A stretch of 64,000 nt of DNA from Heloderma charlesbogerti (taxonomy: Eukaryota; Chordata; Lepidosauria; Squamata; Helodermatidae): assembly GCA_026122225.1 (NCBI GenBank), contig JANEZZ010000728.1, positions 3,472,001 to 3,536,000 on the forward strand. Direction: 5' to 3'. The notes under the pieces were generated by a model. It was not told the DNA's origin and made no database searches. It saw nothing but the letters and a program-made list of their open reading frames with translations. Positions 1 through 10,573 of this stretch are shown here, piece after piece. Every line of letters starts with the position of its first letter. Positions within the stretch are counted from its first letter, which is position 1. The position numbers and the translations under genes were made by a program.

Positions 1-728
1 CTGCCTGCCCACTTTTTTGGCTGTTGTCATGATTTTGCAGGATCCCACAAGGCAAATCTTACCTAATGCTTCATTTTCTCCTTTCAGGAAAACCCCCAGT
101 CCTCATTGTTTTCCATCTCAGATGTCTATCTAGTGAGCTATTAGGATGGTCCTAGGCTTGTTCTCTGCGAAGGTGTAGCTGTGGCTTCAATTGCAGCATG
201 CTGTGAGATTCTTTAGGGAACCACAGAAATGCAGAGAAGTGGTCCAAGCAGAATATGGTTTGATTACAAGAGATTTAGTATTCAGTATCAAATTCTGGTA
301 GATGGAGGGCCACCATCTTTCATGACTGCCTGACCAGGTTTAGCTTGTATAGACAGAGCCTGAGCCCAAAGTAAAATCTGAGTCAGGTCTAGGGTGGACG
401 CTTACACATCACCAAGAAAGAGGAACTGCAATTTGTGTAAATTATGGCCAAAATTTGCGCAAATTAGATTTGCAATTTGTTAAAATTACAGCTGTGATTT
501 GCAGAAATTGGGGAGTTTGTGGAAAAGTAATAAAAAAGAAGTTCCTGCCCTCCACCGCTGCGCAACCCTCCCCCTCTCCCTTGACAGTCCCTCGCATTAG
601 AAAGGTAAGGTGATGGGATCTCTGGGCTGGGGACTAACAGCAGGGTGGAAAGTGGGGAAGTCACAGAAAACAGTATCCCCAGCAAAGGGTCGCTGGAACT
701 CACACACAGAATCCCTCAGAACCAAAAC

Positions 729-990
729 AGGCCAAAACAGATATGATTTTAAATCGGTGTCTAGCAGCTATATCTTTTTTTTTCTTTTCATTTTTACACT
801 AAAGTAAGCACAGGGGCCCCAATATGGACCTTAGAAAGACCCCTACTCCCCCTAGGGTCCCAATCTGGATTGGACGCCCTGCACCTACTCTAGAGTAGAA
901 AAAAGAGGCATAGACACTAGATACACAAATGTGTGTCTTTTTTCATGAGGGCCAAACAGACATTAGTTTAAATATGTCTATTTTGGCCTG
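729..990. mobile_element. Foldback DNA element, GGCCAAAACAG family, copy 1
   Basis: The ends are inverted copies: AGGCCAAAACAGATATG on the left and CTATTTTGGCCTG on the right. The interior holds mirrored segments around a GGGGCCCC centre and TCTAGAGTAG. Further copies lie at 5736-6072 and 33736-33956, and a decayed one near 45230-45375. There is no coding capacity, so this is a MITE-like nonautonomous element. Confidence 0.6.
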
Positions 991-1204
991 CTCATGTTAG
1001 CAGTATAGGCCCGGATAAGGGGGGAATTGCAGAAGATTGCAACCAGACCAGCCACTGAGGACACAAATTAGAATTAGCTCTTCTTCCTACTGCTGTGCTG
1101 ACAGAAGGCAGCTTATCCAGAATTTCCTATGAGTCACCTGACACAATTGTGATTTATGGATCAGTAGTTGGTTAAAGAACAGGATGTGGAAGTAAAAACG
1201 GGCA

Positions 1205-1862
1205 GTTCTTGCAGTGGAAGGAAGGACGAAGCAAGGCCTCCAAGGATCTGCCCTGGAAGGACCAGTGCTATTTGGCCTTTTCAGAAATGATCTGGAGTTA
1301 GGGCTGAGCAGTGAGCTGTCCAAATTGTCAGATGACACCAATTTTTCAGACCTCCAAAACTATCTCTCTAAACTAGATGGAAACTGGACTGGGGGGAAAA
1401 GCGGCAAGTGAGTTTCTTCAGTGTAAAGTAATGTGCACGGGGGGCAAAAAAAAAAAGTGAAATGGAGGCTGGAAACTGGTGGTCACTAGCAAAGAGATCT
1501 GAAGGTCAAGCTAGGGATTATTAAGAAAAGGGACTGAAAGTAAAACTGCCAGCATCATAATGCCTTTATATAAATCAGTGGTATAGCCACATTTGGAATA
1601 CTGTGTAGAGTTCTAGTTCTCCCATCTCAAAAAGTTGTAGAGTTGGAAAAGCTGAAGAAAAGGACAACTCAAATGATCAAGTGCAGCCTTCCCCAACCTG
1701 GTGCCCCCCCAGATGTTTTAGAGGACAACTCCCAAGATTCCTGAGCATTGGCCATGCTGGCTGGGGCTTATGAGAGTTGAAGTCCAAAACATCTGGAGGG
1801 CACCAGGTTGGGGAGGGCTGATTGCAGGCTGGAGAGCATCTTCCCTATGAGAAATGGCTAAA
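1205..1862 (+). mobile_element. Old CR1-type LINE fragment (3' part of ORF2), interrupted
   Basis: The translation near 1214-1400 contains GLQGSALEGPVLFGLF and LSKLSDDTNF. This is a decayed version of the CR1 reverse-transcriptase region with the ADDT catalytic motif (here SDDT). The 3' part (1520-1680 and 1827-1862) aligns with 35720-35920. A foldback element splits it at about 1682-1826. Confidence 0.72.
1682..1826. mobile_element. Foldback element, CCTTCCCCAACCTGG family, inserted in CR1
   Basis: Palindromic unit of about 140 bp whose left arm (GCAGCCTTCCCCAACCTGG) is mirrored by the right arm (CACCAGGTTGGGGAGGGCTG). It sits exactly where the CR1 sequence is broken between ATGATCAA and GGCTGGAGAGCATC. 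At least six relatives occur in the window (2.5, 21.4, 22.8, 23.2, 44.1 and 48.3 kb). Confidence 0.7.
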
Positions 1863-2479
1863 GCCCGAATCAGGCCTTCAGCCTTCATGCAATTTCAATT
1901 GCATGATGGGAAGTGTGATCATGGTTCTAAATCATGTTGGGGAGCTTGCATGCATAGAGCAGGTTCCCCCCACCAGACATTCCTCTACATTGTTTGGACG
2001 GCAGTGGGGCTGGGCTGACAGGGATGTGATGAACAGAGCCAGCCCTACCTTTAGGTAGAGTGAGGCAGCCACTTCAAGCAGCAGATTTTGGGTGTTGTGA
2101 AAAGGCAGCAACATATTAATTATTGAATTATTATTGCATTAGATCCAGTCTTAGGCATCCTTACCATAGATTACCCAATGATTTCAGTGGGTCTACTCTA
2201 AGTCTGACTTACTTTTTTTTACATCCAGGGAGGGAGAGAGGTACTCGTGGGATTTCCTGCCTCAAGTGCCAAACCCAGGCACTATTCACCTTAACTGGTG
2301 GGGGGCACCATTTGCTGCTCTGCCTCAGCAACAAAATGTCTCGGGCAACAAAACGTCCTTGGCGATGGAGGGAGCAGTGCTAGCAAGTACACAACAAAAC
2401 TCTAATTTTTGCAGTATGCCAAGGAAAACCAGTTGCTGGGGAAGTAACAGCAGGAGAGTGGGTGGAATATTCCCTTAAT

Positions 2480-2601
2480 GTCCTCCAGACGTTTTAGATT
2501 ACAATTTCCATGAACTCCAGCCAGCATGCCGGTGGTCAGGGGTAATGGGTGTTGTAGTCCAAAACTTCTAGAGGGCACCAGATTGGGGATGGCTGTCTTA
2601 C
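2480..2601. mobile_element. Foldback element, CCTTCCCCAACCTGG family, decayed copy
   Basis: Mirrored arms are visible (CTCCAGACGTTTTAGATTAC against GTAGTCCAAAACTTCTAGAG) around a CCAGCATGCCGG centre. The outer left arm is worn away. Confidence 0.6.
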
Positions 2602-3639
2602 ATGAAAGAAGTGGAGCAGACAAATGGAAACCTCTCTCACACTGCCTCTTTAAACTGCAGTGACAGTTGGAGGCATGGGCTCTTTGGCTATCCTGTGGAT
2701 CCAGCTCTGGAATCAACGGCATAATTTATTGGCCAGCTATGAAAGAGCAGGAGTGAGAGAAAACTGCTCAGTAGCTCCATGCCATGCCTTTTCCCTCTGG
2801 ATACATTTTTAGATACGGCTCTGGAGTTAGTACAACTTCCAAGAGTCAGTACTAAACACATGCTACTTTGGGTGACCTGACAGGAAGGATGGGAGCAGGA
2901 GGAAGGGAATAAGGCTGGAATGGGAAAGAGCTTGAAAAATGAAAGCTTATTTGTCCCGTATTACCAACTGCAAAACTGGGAAGGGTCAAGGGTGCCGGGT
3001 GTGGGGGAGTGTTTCCCTACTGTAATAACCTTGAGAACTTTTCAGTAAACAAATACTAATAAAAATAATGAATAATGCTGTTGTTATTTTTATTCAAATG
3101 CTGTGTCACTTTTCCCCTCCCCTTTTTACAAGAACAGTTGCCGGAAATGTGTACAAGGAGAGGAAGAAATGATGACATTGAGACAAAGGAAACTCTGAAA
3201 GGAAACTCACACGCCTTATTCAGAGCTAACCACAGCTCTTATCACATCTGGTGGCATGCAGAGGTAAGATTTTTATTCAGATAGCAATCTCCTTTCAGGT
3301 ACAAATTCTGCAATACTCTCGTTCATGGATGATTTAAGCAAACCTTTCTAATTTGAAGAAGTTTATAGTTCTTGCCTTTTTCTCTGAATGTCTACTTCTG
3401 CTTTCTATTTAGCCACTGACAATCACTTTAATGCCTACTATATGTGTTTTTGTGCTCTTCAAATTTCTTTCTATAAGCAACTTCAAGGATTTCTGCAAAG
3501 GAAATATCACTATTTCAGTGGTAAGTGCTACAATATTAATTAGTTTAACCTAATATCCCAGTGTTATTTACTAGGGCTAGAAAGTCTGAGGTGAAACCAG
3601 GTATCTATGTGTAATTGTATGGGTCACATAAAGACGAAC

Positions 3640-4111
3640 TTTAGAGGTGTACAAAATTATGTGTGATCTGGAGAAAGTGGATAGAGAGGCATTTTTCCCT
3701 TCTCTCATAATACTAGAACCTGAGGTCATCCCATGAAGCTGATTGGTGGGAGATTCAGGACAGATAAAAGGAAATAGTTCTTCACACAGTGCATACTTAA
3801 ACCATGGAATTCATTTCCACAAGATGTAGTGATAACCACCAATTTGGATAGGTTTAAAAGGGGATTGAACAAATTCATGCAGGCTATCAATGGCTACTCA
3901 TCCTGATGGCTGTATGCTATTTCCAGTATCAGAGGCAGTATGCCTACATACACCAGTTGCTGGGGAACATGGGTCGGAGGGGGCTGTTGCGCTCATGTCC
4001 TGCTTGTGGGTCTCCTGTCGACAGCTGGTTGGCCACTATGTGAACAGAATCCTGGACTAGATGGACCCTTGGTCTGATCCAGCATGGCTCTTCTTATGTT
4101 CTTATGTTCTT
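3640..4111 (+). mobile_element. CR1 LINE 3' end
   Basis: The 3' untranslated part of a reptile CR1 ends in GGACCCTTGGTCTGATCCAG and then tandem TTATGTTC repeats, the hallmark short terminal repeat of CR1. The same sequence occurs at 23.6-23.9 and 35.6-36.4 kb, and reversed at 22.2-22.6 kb. Confidence 0.8.
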
Positions 4112-4337
4112 AGTTTCTTAACTAAATAAATAGTGTCTCCCCCCACCCCACCCCACTAATCCGGTTATATCATGAAGATTTTCATTTCTAATTCAAATTA
4201 AGCACATCCTTTCATCATTGTACTCAAATATTGCATTGCAATAGATACTCTGCATCTGAAATAGTGGTTTGGTAATCTAGTGCACCATATGTATCATCAT
4301 TTCACCATCAGAAACTAACAGTGGAAACTTGTACATG

Positions 4338-4591
4338 TCTGTTGTTGTTCAGTCGTGTCCAACTCTTCCTGACCCCATGGACCATAGCACGCCAGGCCTT
4401 CCTGTCCTCCACTCTCTCCCGGAGTGTGCTCAAGTTCATATTCATTGCATCAGCGATGTTATCTAGCCATCTCATCCTCTGCTGTCCCCTTCTCCTTTTG
4501 CCTTCAATCTTTCCCAGCATCAGGGTCTTTTCCAGTGAGTTTTCTCTTCGCATTAGGTGGCCAAAATATTTGAGCTTCAGCTTCAGTATCT
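4338..4591 (-). mobile_element. Bov-B (RTE) LINE 3' fragment
   Basis: The minus strand translates as LMLGKIEGKRRRGQQRMRWLD, then [18 protein letters not shown] and SWTRL, which is the C-terminus of the Bov-B ORF2 protein. The element's 3' end (AGTCGGACACGACT type) is at the left. Only the last about 80 codons and the tail remain. Confidence 0.88.
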
Positions 4592-4592
4592 G

Positions 4593-4685
4593 TATACATG
4601 TCTACTTGCAAGTAAACCCCATTTAGTTCAATGAGACTTACTCCTGTGTGTGTGTGTGTTTAGGATTACACTGTAAGGCTGCAAA
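4593..4685. mobile_element. Short foldback element, GGAGTAAG/ACTTACTCC family
   Basis: About 90-bp unit with mirrored halves centred on CCCATTTAGTTCAATGAGAC and ending in GGATTACA. The same unit is seen at 7494-7580, 22094-22158, 25541-25620, 33611-33694, 37809-37902, 38029-38118, 38371-38452 and 60325-60412. This copy holds a short GT run. Confidence 0.6.
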
Positions 4686-4998
4686 TCACTGTGACTTAGT
4701 TCTGAGTAGATGTGTAGGATTCTACCGTAGGATTACAGTTGATTTCTAGGATATTTTATCACTATTTTGAGGGAATTTGCTAAAAATGCCATCCCATATC
4801 CAAAGATAACCTTGAATGGCAGGTAAAGAGGCTGCTATGTCTGCTAGTAAAATATTTCTTTGTAATCTAGGAGGATCAATAACTAATCTTCGTAATTATA
4901 TAGAACCTTTTTCTAATTCAGGGCCAGTGAAATGGGGAGGGCCATTTTGGCTATTTTTACAGGATGGAACTGTTGAGTGGCTAGGGAGTGGGATGGAG

Positions 4999-5000
<2 letters not shown>

Positions 5001-5052
<52 letters not shown>
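5001..5052. repeat. (ATCT)n microsatellite
   Basis: Thirteen tandem ATCT units directly abutting the 3' end of the L2-like LINE that follows, so it probably grew from that element's tail. Confidence 0.95.
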
Positions 5053-5702
5053 CTATACCATCCAATAGCCAAAGCTCTCTGGGCGGTTCACAAAAATTAA
5101 AACTGTGAGTGCAGCATAAAACAATATAAAATATGAAAGCTTAAAACCACAATATAACAGTACAACCAGAATAAAACCTAGGAGCAATGCAGAAGTTTAA
5201 AATACAGATTTTAAACACCAGAGCTTTACCAGATTAGGAATCTAAAATACTGGGAGAATAAAAAGGTCTTCACCTGGCTCCGGAAGGAGTACAATGTAGG
5301 TGCCAGGAGAACCTCTCTAGGGAGCTCATTCCACAGCTGGGGTGCCACAGCAGAAAAGGCCCTCTTCCTGGTAGCCACCTCCCTCACTTCCTTTGGCGGG
5401 AGCTCCTGGAGAAGGACTGCTGAGGATTATTTTAGGGTCCAGGCAGGTACATATGGGAGGAGACGATCCTTCCGATACCCTGGCCCCAAGCTGTTTAGGG
5501 CTTTGAATGTTAATACTTTGAACTGGGCCTGCAAATGGACTGGCAGCCAGTGCAGCTGGAAAAGCACTGGTGTAATGTGATCTCATTGGCCAGTCTCTGT
5601 TAATAATCTTGCTGTCCTATTTTGGACTAGCTGAAGTGTCTGGTCCATTTTGAAAGGCAGCCCCACTTATAATGCATTGCAGTAATCCAGATGAGAGGTT
5701 AA
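5053..5702 (-). mobile_element. L2-like LINE 3' region
   Basis: Read on the minus strand, it ends GAGCTTTGGCTATTGGATGG, the tail found throughout this window. Its internal sequence (GGTCTTCACCTGGC, GTACAATGTAGGTGCCAGG, AGCTCATTCCACAGCTGGGG) recurs at 27.5-28.3 and 44.4-44.7 kb. The longer copy at 18.7-19.5 kb carries a reverse-transcriptase remnant, which is why I call it a LINE. L2 is my best class assignment. Confidence 0.65.
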
Positions 5703-5735
5703 CTTCCCTTCCCTCCTTTTTAAGAAAGGTTTCTA

Positions 5736-6072
5736 AGGGCCAAACCAGACAGTACTGTAAATCTGAGTCAAGCAGCTGCGTCTTTTGTTCATTTTTACTC
5801 TAGAGTAGATGCATGGGCCCTGATTCAGATGACAACCCTAGTGTGGGGAGCTAGGGGGGCTTTTAAGATCTGGATCAGGGGTCCTTTTCCTACCCTACAG
5901 TAAAAAGAAACAAAAGAAGTAGCTGCTAGATGCAGATTTAGAGTGCAATCCTATGCATGTTTTGACAGCTCCCAGCATTCCTGGCTGGAGCATGCTGGAA
6001 CATGTAGGACTTTTTTTTTTTCTGTCGAAACATGCACAGGATTGCACCCTTAAAGTGTCTGTTTTGGCCCTA
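5736..6072. mobile_element. Foldback DNA element, GGCCAAAACAG family, copy 2, with nested element
   Basis: Ends are AGGGCCAAACCAGACAG and CTGTTTTGGCCCT. The interior has mirrored halves around TAGGGGGGCTTTTAAG. A second, unrelated palindrome (about 5943-6052) is inserted near its right end. Confidence 0.65.
5943..6052. mobile_element. Nested short foldback element, GTGCAATCCTATGCATG family
   Basis: Left arm GTGCAATCCTATGCATGTTT is mirrored by AAACATGCACAGGATTGCAC. Relatives with the same arms are at about 7053-7105 and 62388-62525. Confidence 0.65.
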
Positions 6073-6479
6073 AGGCTGGATCTACATTGTGTGTGCTAGT
6101 GCACTGAAGTCGGTAGACTGCTGAGTTAAATGCCATCACATTAAAACGTGATTATTCACACTTTCTGTTTCCCCGTTCCAGTATGTCATTGAATGCACAA
6201 GCACAGTTCACACTCAAGCGCTATGCTCTTTTCCTGCTCTTAAAGAAGGCAGCTCTCATTGGAGGAGCAGTAACTTTTCCTGTTTCTGCCAATTCCCCGC
6301 CCACCGTCCCTCTCTTCCTCTATCCCTGTGTGTGTAGGGAAGGCGCAAGCATCTGATTGGGGCTCGAAGCCTGGCAAGACGTTGCCACTATGCCCGACCC
6401 GACCAACCCCAGTTCCCTCAGCAAGAAGAGGGGAAGAAGGTAGCGCCTCTCATCCTCCCCCCATCATTGCTACAGTGGC

Positions 6480-6990
6480 AGTGGCGCAGGAGAGGCTGGT
6501 CGTTTTCCAACAGTTTTCCTGGCCTTACGGAAAACGACCACCTTGTCCTTTGCCACCACCGCTGTAGCAGGTGGGGGGGGGGAGAAGGAGGCACTTATCC
6601 CCTCCCCCCACCTGCTGGAGGCCAGGGCAAGAGGCTGGGGGGTGTCTGCCAAGGCTCTTTTCCCCACGCCAGCCCTTGACAGCTGGCGCCGGTGGCAGCA
6701 CAGTGGTCTCTCCCTGGCCTACTCTAGAGAAGGCCAAAGAGAGAGGCTGGGGGGTGCCTGCCAAGGTGCTTTTCTCCATGCCAGCCCTTGACAGCTGGTG
6801 CGAGGAAGAGGGGCAGCTGTGGTAGCACCCCAGCGCTCGGGTTGGGGGGGGGCTGCTTGCATCTTCAAAACCTCGAAGCTTCGAAGACTGCCCTGTTTTT
6901 GTCTGCCATGGAGGGAAATCCCATTGAAAGCAAATTGCCTTCTGATTTGGAGGTGACAGACACTGCTTTCCCACCCAAGCAGTAGTGCCT
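6480..6990. repeat. GC-rich stretch with a diverged tandem duplication of about 112 bp
   Basis: GAGGCTGGGGGGTG to CCAGCCCTTGACAGCTGG occurs twice (about 6630-6688 and 6742-6800). A hairpin of CGTTTTCC and GGAAAACG lies at about 6498-6537. Several ORFs cross here in different frames, but their composition simply follows the repeats. The end (6838-6930) resembles 7745-7822, sharing GACTGCCCTGTTTTTGTC. Confidence 0.55.
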
Positions 6991-7493
6991 AAAGCAACTG
7001 CTTTAAAAAAATATCTTAAAAGATGCCAAGCTCTACCAGATGAATTGCATGAACGGCACAATCCTAGGACTTTGTTCTGCCTAAACATGCATAGGATTGT
7101 GCTCTAAGTAGCCAGTGAAATCATAACTTTGAAGGCTTTCTCCTGCTTGGCTGAAAAAGAAGACTCCCCCATCCACCCAGTGACCCAATCTGTTGGGAAG
7201 TGCTGGGTAAAACAAGGGTACATAAAATCAAAAAAGGGATCCTCATAATTTCATATGATTTTTAAAGGGGAGACCCACAAAACCAGTACCCAATCACAGA
7301 CCACATCTGCTTCCATGGACTGAAGTTGAAAAATATGGACCTTCCACCAGCCTAAAATCCTGCATTTAAAATGGGGTTTCTGCTTCCATTTTAAATGCAG
7401 GATCACAACTGACTGCCTTTATACACGCTCTCTTACCCCGCCTTACCCCCCTTCTCCTGGTAGCTTAACTCCCGCCATACTGTTTTCTCATGG

Positions 7494-7580
7494 CCCCAAT
7501 CCTGGGCACTTACTTACTTGGGAGTAAGCCACATTGAACTCAATGGGACTTACTTCTGAGTAGACATAAGGTCAACCTGT
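7494..7580. mobile_element. Short foldback element, GGAGTAAG/ACTTACTTC family
   Basis: A well-preserved copy centred on CATTGAACTCAATGGGACTT, with flanking GGGAGTAAG and ACTTCTGAGTAGAC. A fragment of a second copy follows at 7597-7621. Confidence 0.65.
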
Positions 7581-8070
7581 AAGTCTGCAACCCTCCAGTA
7601 AGCCCCATTGAACTTAATAGGGTGCTCTGAAACAACAAAAGACATCGCTTCTGAGCTTGGTGGGGTGGGGGATCAGATGTGTCTCCCTTCATTGCAGGGA
7701 GGCATTTTACCCTGTTCTCCATCCGATTGAGAAATGCAGAAGCAGGAGATGCTCAGGTTTGGGATGGGGGGGGGGTGTTTGTGTCTTTGAAGCTTCAAAG
7801 ACTGCCCTGTTTTTGTCCACCGCTCATGAGATGATGTTAAAATTGTCCACGGACATTTTTATTGATGTTAGTCTGTGAATAGTGATGACTGTCTGCTTGG
7901 ATGTGTGTGTGTGTTGGGCAAGCGTGCAGAGAAATCGGGCTGGAAAAGCTACAATTATTTGAAGATTCAAAGATAATCCCTTAATTTTTTTAAAAAAATA
8001 AGCCAAAGCAGGGGATAGAAGGAGGTAAAAGTTAGTTTCATTTGAAGGGATAGAACAACCCCCTGCTCAA

Positions 8071-8158
8071 TGCAGGAAGCCTGATTCCCAGGTGGTCTCC
8101 CATCCAAATACTGACCAGGGCTGACCCTGCTGAGTTTCCAAGATCAGACAAGCAGGCA
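8071..8158 (-). pseudogene. 5S rRNA-derived fragment
   Basis: The plus strand reads TTCCCAGGTGGTCTCCCATC then CAAATACTGACCAGGGCTGA and CCCTGCTGAGTTTCCAAGAT, which is the reverse complement of the 3' two-thirds of vertebrate 5S rRNA with about one change in eight. It is too diverged and truncated to be a working 5S gene. It could be a 5S pseudogene or the head of a 5S-derived SINE. Confidence 0.8.
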
Positions 8159-8254
8159 CACATCCAGCCCTTTGCTTGTGTTAGTGATAAAACTTCCAGT
8201 GCTGAGGAAGCTATGCTATCAGTAGCCGGAAGACCAGATGGGGGTGTTGAGAGC

Positions 8255-8360
8255 TGTGATTGGACAGGAGGAAAATACAAACACAGCTGTATATAGACAG
8301 GCGTGGGAGGGGAATTACAGGCCAAAAACAGTAATGGAAGTGGAAGAGCAGAGCACATGA
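8255..8360 (+). promoter_or_regulatory. IL18RAP: Possible promoter upstream of the IL18RAP start exon
   Basis: Within 40 bases there is an inverted CCAAT box (GATTGG), an NFAT-like GGAGGAAAA and a TATATA (about 8289). Potential donors follow near 8391-8410. No transcript evidence is available, and all three motifs are common by chance, so this is speculative. Confidence 0.2.
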
Positions 8361-8824
8361 ATGAAATCTACTCGGAAATCACGGGATATCAGGGTAATGA
8401 AAGCGGTAACAGGGCAGTGGGAAATTGCGGTTCCAATATGAAACAGAGAGAGTGTAATGTGAAAGGAGGGGAATGAAGCCACATCAGAAGCGTAAAAAAC
8501 CATAAGTCTAGATTGGCCCTAAGAGATGCTGCCAAAGGGAAAATGGCCATTGTGAGGGGGATGCTTTGGGAGTGCCAAGGCTGAGTCCCAAAATCTCTGC
8601 TAAGGATGGAGAGTCCCAGCTGGCGTTATAGGGAAGCTACAAGGATCTCCATGAGTCTGCCTGAGCTGCAGATATTATCCTTTCTTTACAGGAAGCCTCT
8701 TTCCATTGACTGTAAAAGACTCTTGCTTACCTGGGCAAGCTTCCCATTGAGAAGCTGCCTGGGACAAGTTATTTTTAAAGGTGGTTGACCATTTCCTTTT
8801 TTTTTCATTTTTTTCATTTTACAG

Positions 8825-8980
8825 CTACAGAAAACTTTCCCAGGGAAAAATATTCTGCTTGCTGTGGAAGCTCTTTGCCGAAGACTGAAGAAGTGCAATG
8901 TTAGGAAGCAATGCTAATATTTTGCTGGCTCTTCCTGTTGCTAATGAACAGAGCAGAAGCAAGAGATATTAATGTTGCAG
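8825..8980 (+). CDS. IL18RAP: IL18RAP exon with start codon and signal peptide
   Basis: The exon is bounded by a T-rich tract plus acceptor ATTTTACAG ending at 8824 and by donor GTAAGA at 8981. Bases 8825-8910 are 5' leader. The start ATG is at 8911 and opens a hydrophobic signal peptide, [17 protein letters not shown], followed by RDINVA and one base of codon 24. An acceptor upstream of the start means at least one noncoding exon lies further 5'. Another ATG at 8898 is in a different frame and is described as a uORF. Confidence 0.87.
8898..8972 (+). other. Overlapping upstream ORF (24 codons) in the IL18RAP leader
   Basis: An ATG 13 bases before the IL18RAP start opens a 24-codon frame that overlaps the signal-peptide coding sequence in the +1 register. 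It stops with TAA at 8970-8972, inside the same exon. Both ATGs have a purine (G) at -3 and no G at +4, so neither context clearly wins. Its effect on translation is an inference. Confidence 0.5.
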
Positions 8981-10530
8981 GTAAGACCATATTAGGCTGC
9001 TTCTTGGCACACGTCAAATGCTCATTGTCTCAGGGCACAGGGCCAGTTCACATGACACGGCCGGCTCTTTGTAGGTTATTTAACCCAGAAGGAGCTGCAG
9101 AATGGGCTGGGCATGTGCAGCCCCCATTGTGATTGCACAACCGCCGATAAGGCCCATCAGGGGTTGTGCCATGTCATCTGAACCTGGTTATTGTGGGTTA
9201 TTCAAGGGTTCAACAACCTTCAGTTAACCCCTACTATAAATTGTGGGTTTGTTGTTGTGTGTTCAAAGATGACCTACATACAATGTTAAAAATTGGCCTT
9301 TCTGTAGAGGCATATTTTGATGTGATGCGGCCTTGAAATATGTGACTCCTCCATGGTTAGCAAGGGGCAACTAGAACTCTTTTCCATGGCAAATGCAAAA
9401 GCACAGACTTTCTTCCACAGAGCAGGCTCTGCTGCAGAGAAGGCCCATCTCCATGTCACTGCCAAATGGAAATACTCTACTTATTTGTTACATTTATATC
9501 CTGCCTTTCCTTCAAGGAGCCAAAGGTGGCATATAAGTTCCTCCACCTCTACATTTAATCCTCACAACAACCCTGTGAGATAGGTTAGGCCGAGAGTCAG
9601 TGACTCACCCAAAGTCACCCAGTGAGCTTCATGGTGGAGTGGGGACTAGAACCCAGATCTCTTGAGTCCCAGTCCAACACTCTAACCACTACACCACACT
9701 GACACTAGACAATACTGATATTGGTAAAAGGCAGCTTCTTAGGTTCCTATGTACCTGAGAACAAGTGCTGGTTATCAGGGAGGGGTGACCTAAGATCACA
9801 TGGCAATAGCCAGTTTTGATGGCTGATGGGTCTTAGCTGAAAGTCTGATCCCTTCTCACCTACAAGGCATCTAAACTCACTTGCTTTGCATGGAAGAATA
9901 AATGCACTGATTATGGTTACTCATCATGGCTCTTTCTTTCCTTGAATCATATGCATCTTTTAAATCTTTTTCAGGATGTCTGCACAAGCACCCTGATGTG
10001 AGGTTCCGGGCGATGAGTGGCCAGAAATTTGCTGTATCGTGTGACTTACCATCTAAAGACCCTGCCTCCATTTTCAACTCTTCTCGTCTCTATGAAAGCC
10101 AGGTGCAGTGGTACTGGCAATCAAGCAATGGAGGAGTCACAAGGCTTCTCCGTAATGAACACACCAACCCCACGCTTCAGGGGAATTTCCTCTGGTTTTA
10201 TCCAATCAAACTTCAACATTCTGGAACATACATCTGCATGAATAGGTTTGTTGCTGTTACAGAAGACCTAAAAATCTCCCCCCCCCTAATATTTTGAAAA
10301 TCCTACAAGGAGTTTATTTACTTTATCATTAGCAGCATTATGTCCTCATTACCTAGGATGTTCATAACTAGCCAAACTTGAACACTTTTAAACTTAATTG
10401 ATTTCAATGGATGAAATTTAAGCATGAACCTTTAAAAAAACTTCTTTTATTGTAAAATTTCAACAAAAGAAAAGAAAAATAGAAAAATATGTGGCTACAT
10501 AGATTTGAATATATCAATTTCAATGTATAA

Positions 10531-10573
<43 letters not shown>

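Larger units (their letters stand above)
1..8824. other. Region upstream of the IL18RAP start exon
   Basis: No coding exon of a host gene is supported here. In mammals IL18R1 lies upstream, but I find no TIR or Ig exon, so its 3' end is outside the window. Recognisable content is listed separately: foldback elements, old CR1, Bov-B and L2-like LINE pieces, and a 5S-derived fragment. Bases 1-720, 1863-2480, 2602-3640 and 6075-7490 hold no repeat I can name with confidence apart from GC-rich duplications near 6.5-6.9 kb. One or more 5' noncoding exons of IL18RAP should be here or further left. Confidence 0.5.
8981..9974 (+). other. IL18RAP: IL18RAP intron 1
   Basis: Besides the SINE at 9478-9715 and a second SINE tail (9716-9770), 9040-9290 is a foldback-like unit starting GGCCAGTTCACATGACAC, with GGTTATTTAACCC and repeated GTGGGTT motifs. 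The last 200 bases look unique. Confidence 0.6.

Noticed and set aside
6525..7088. 187-codon minus-strand ORF
   Set aside because: GC-rich, covers a tandem duplication and a foldback end; no known domain or splice context.
8071..8158. Functional 5S rRNA gene
   Set aside because: Truncated and diverged in conserved positions; listed as a derived fragment instead.
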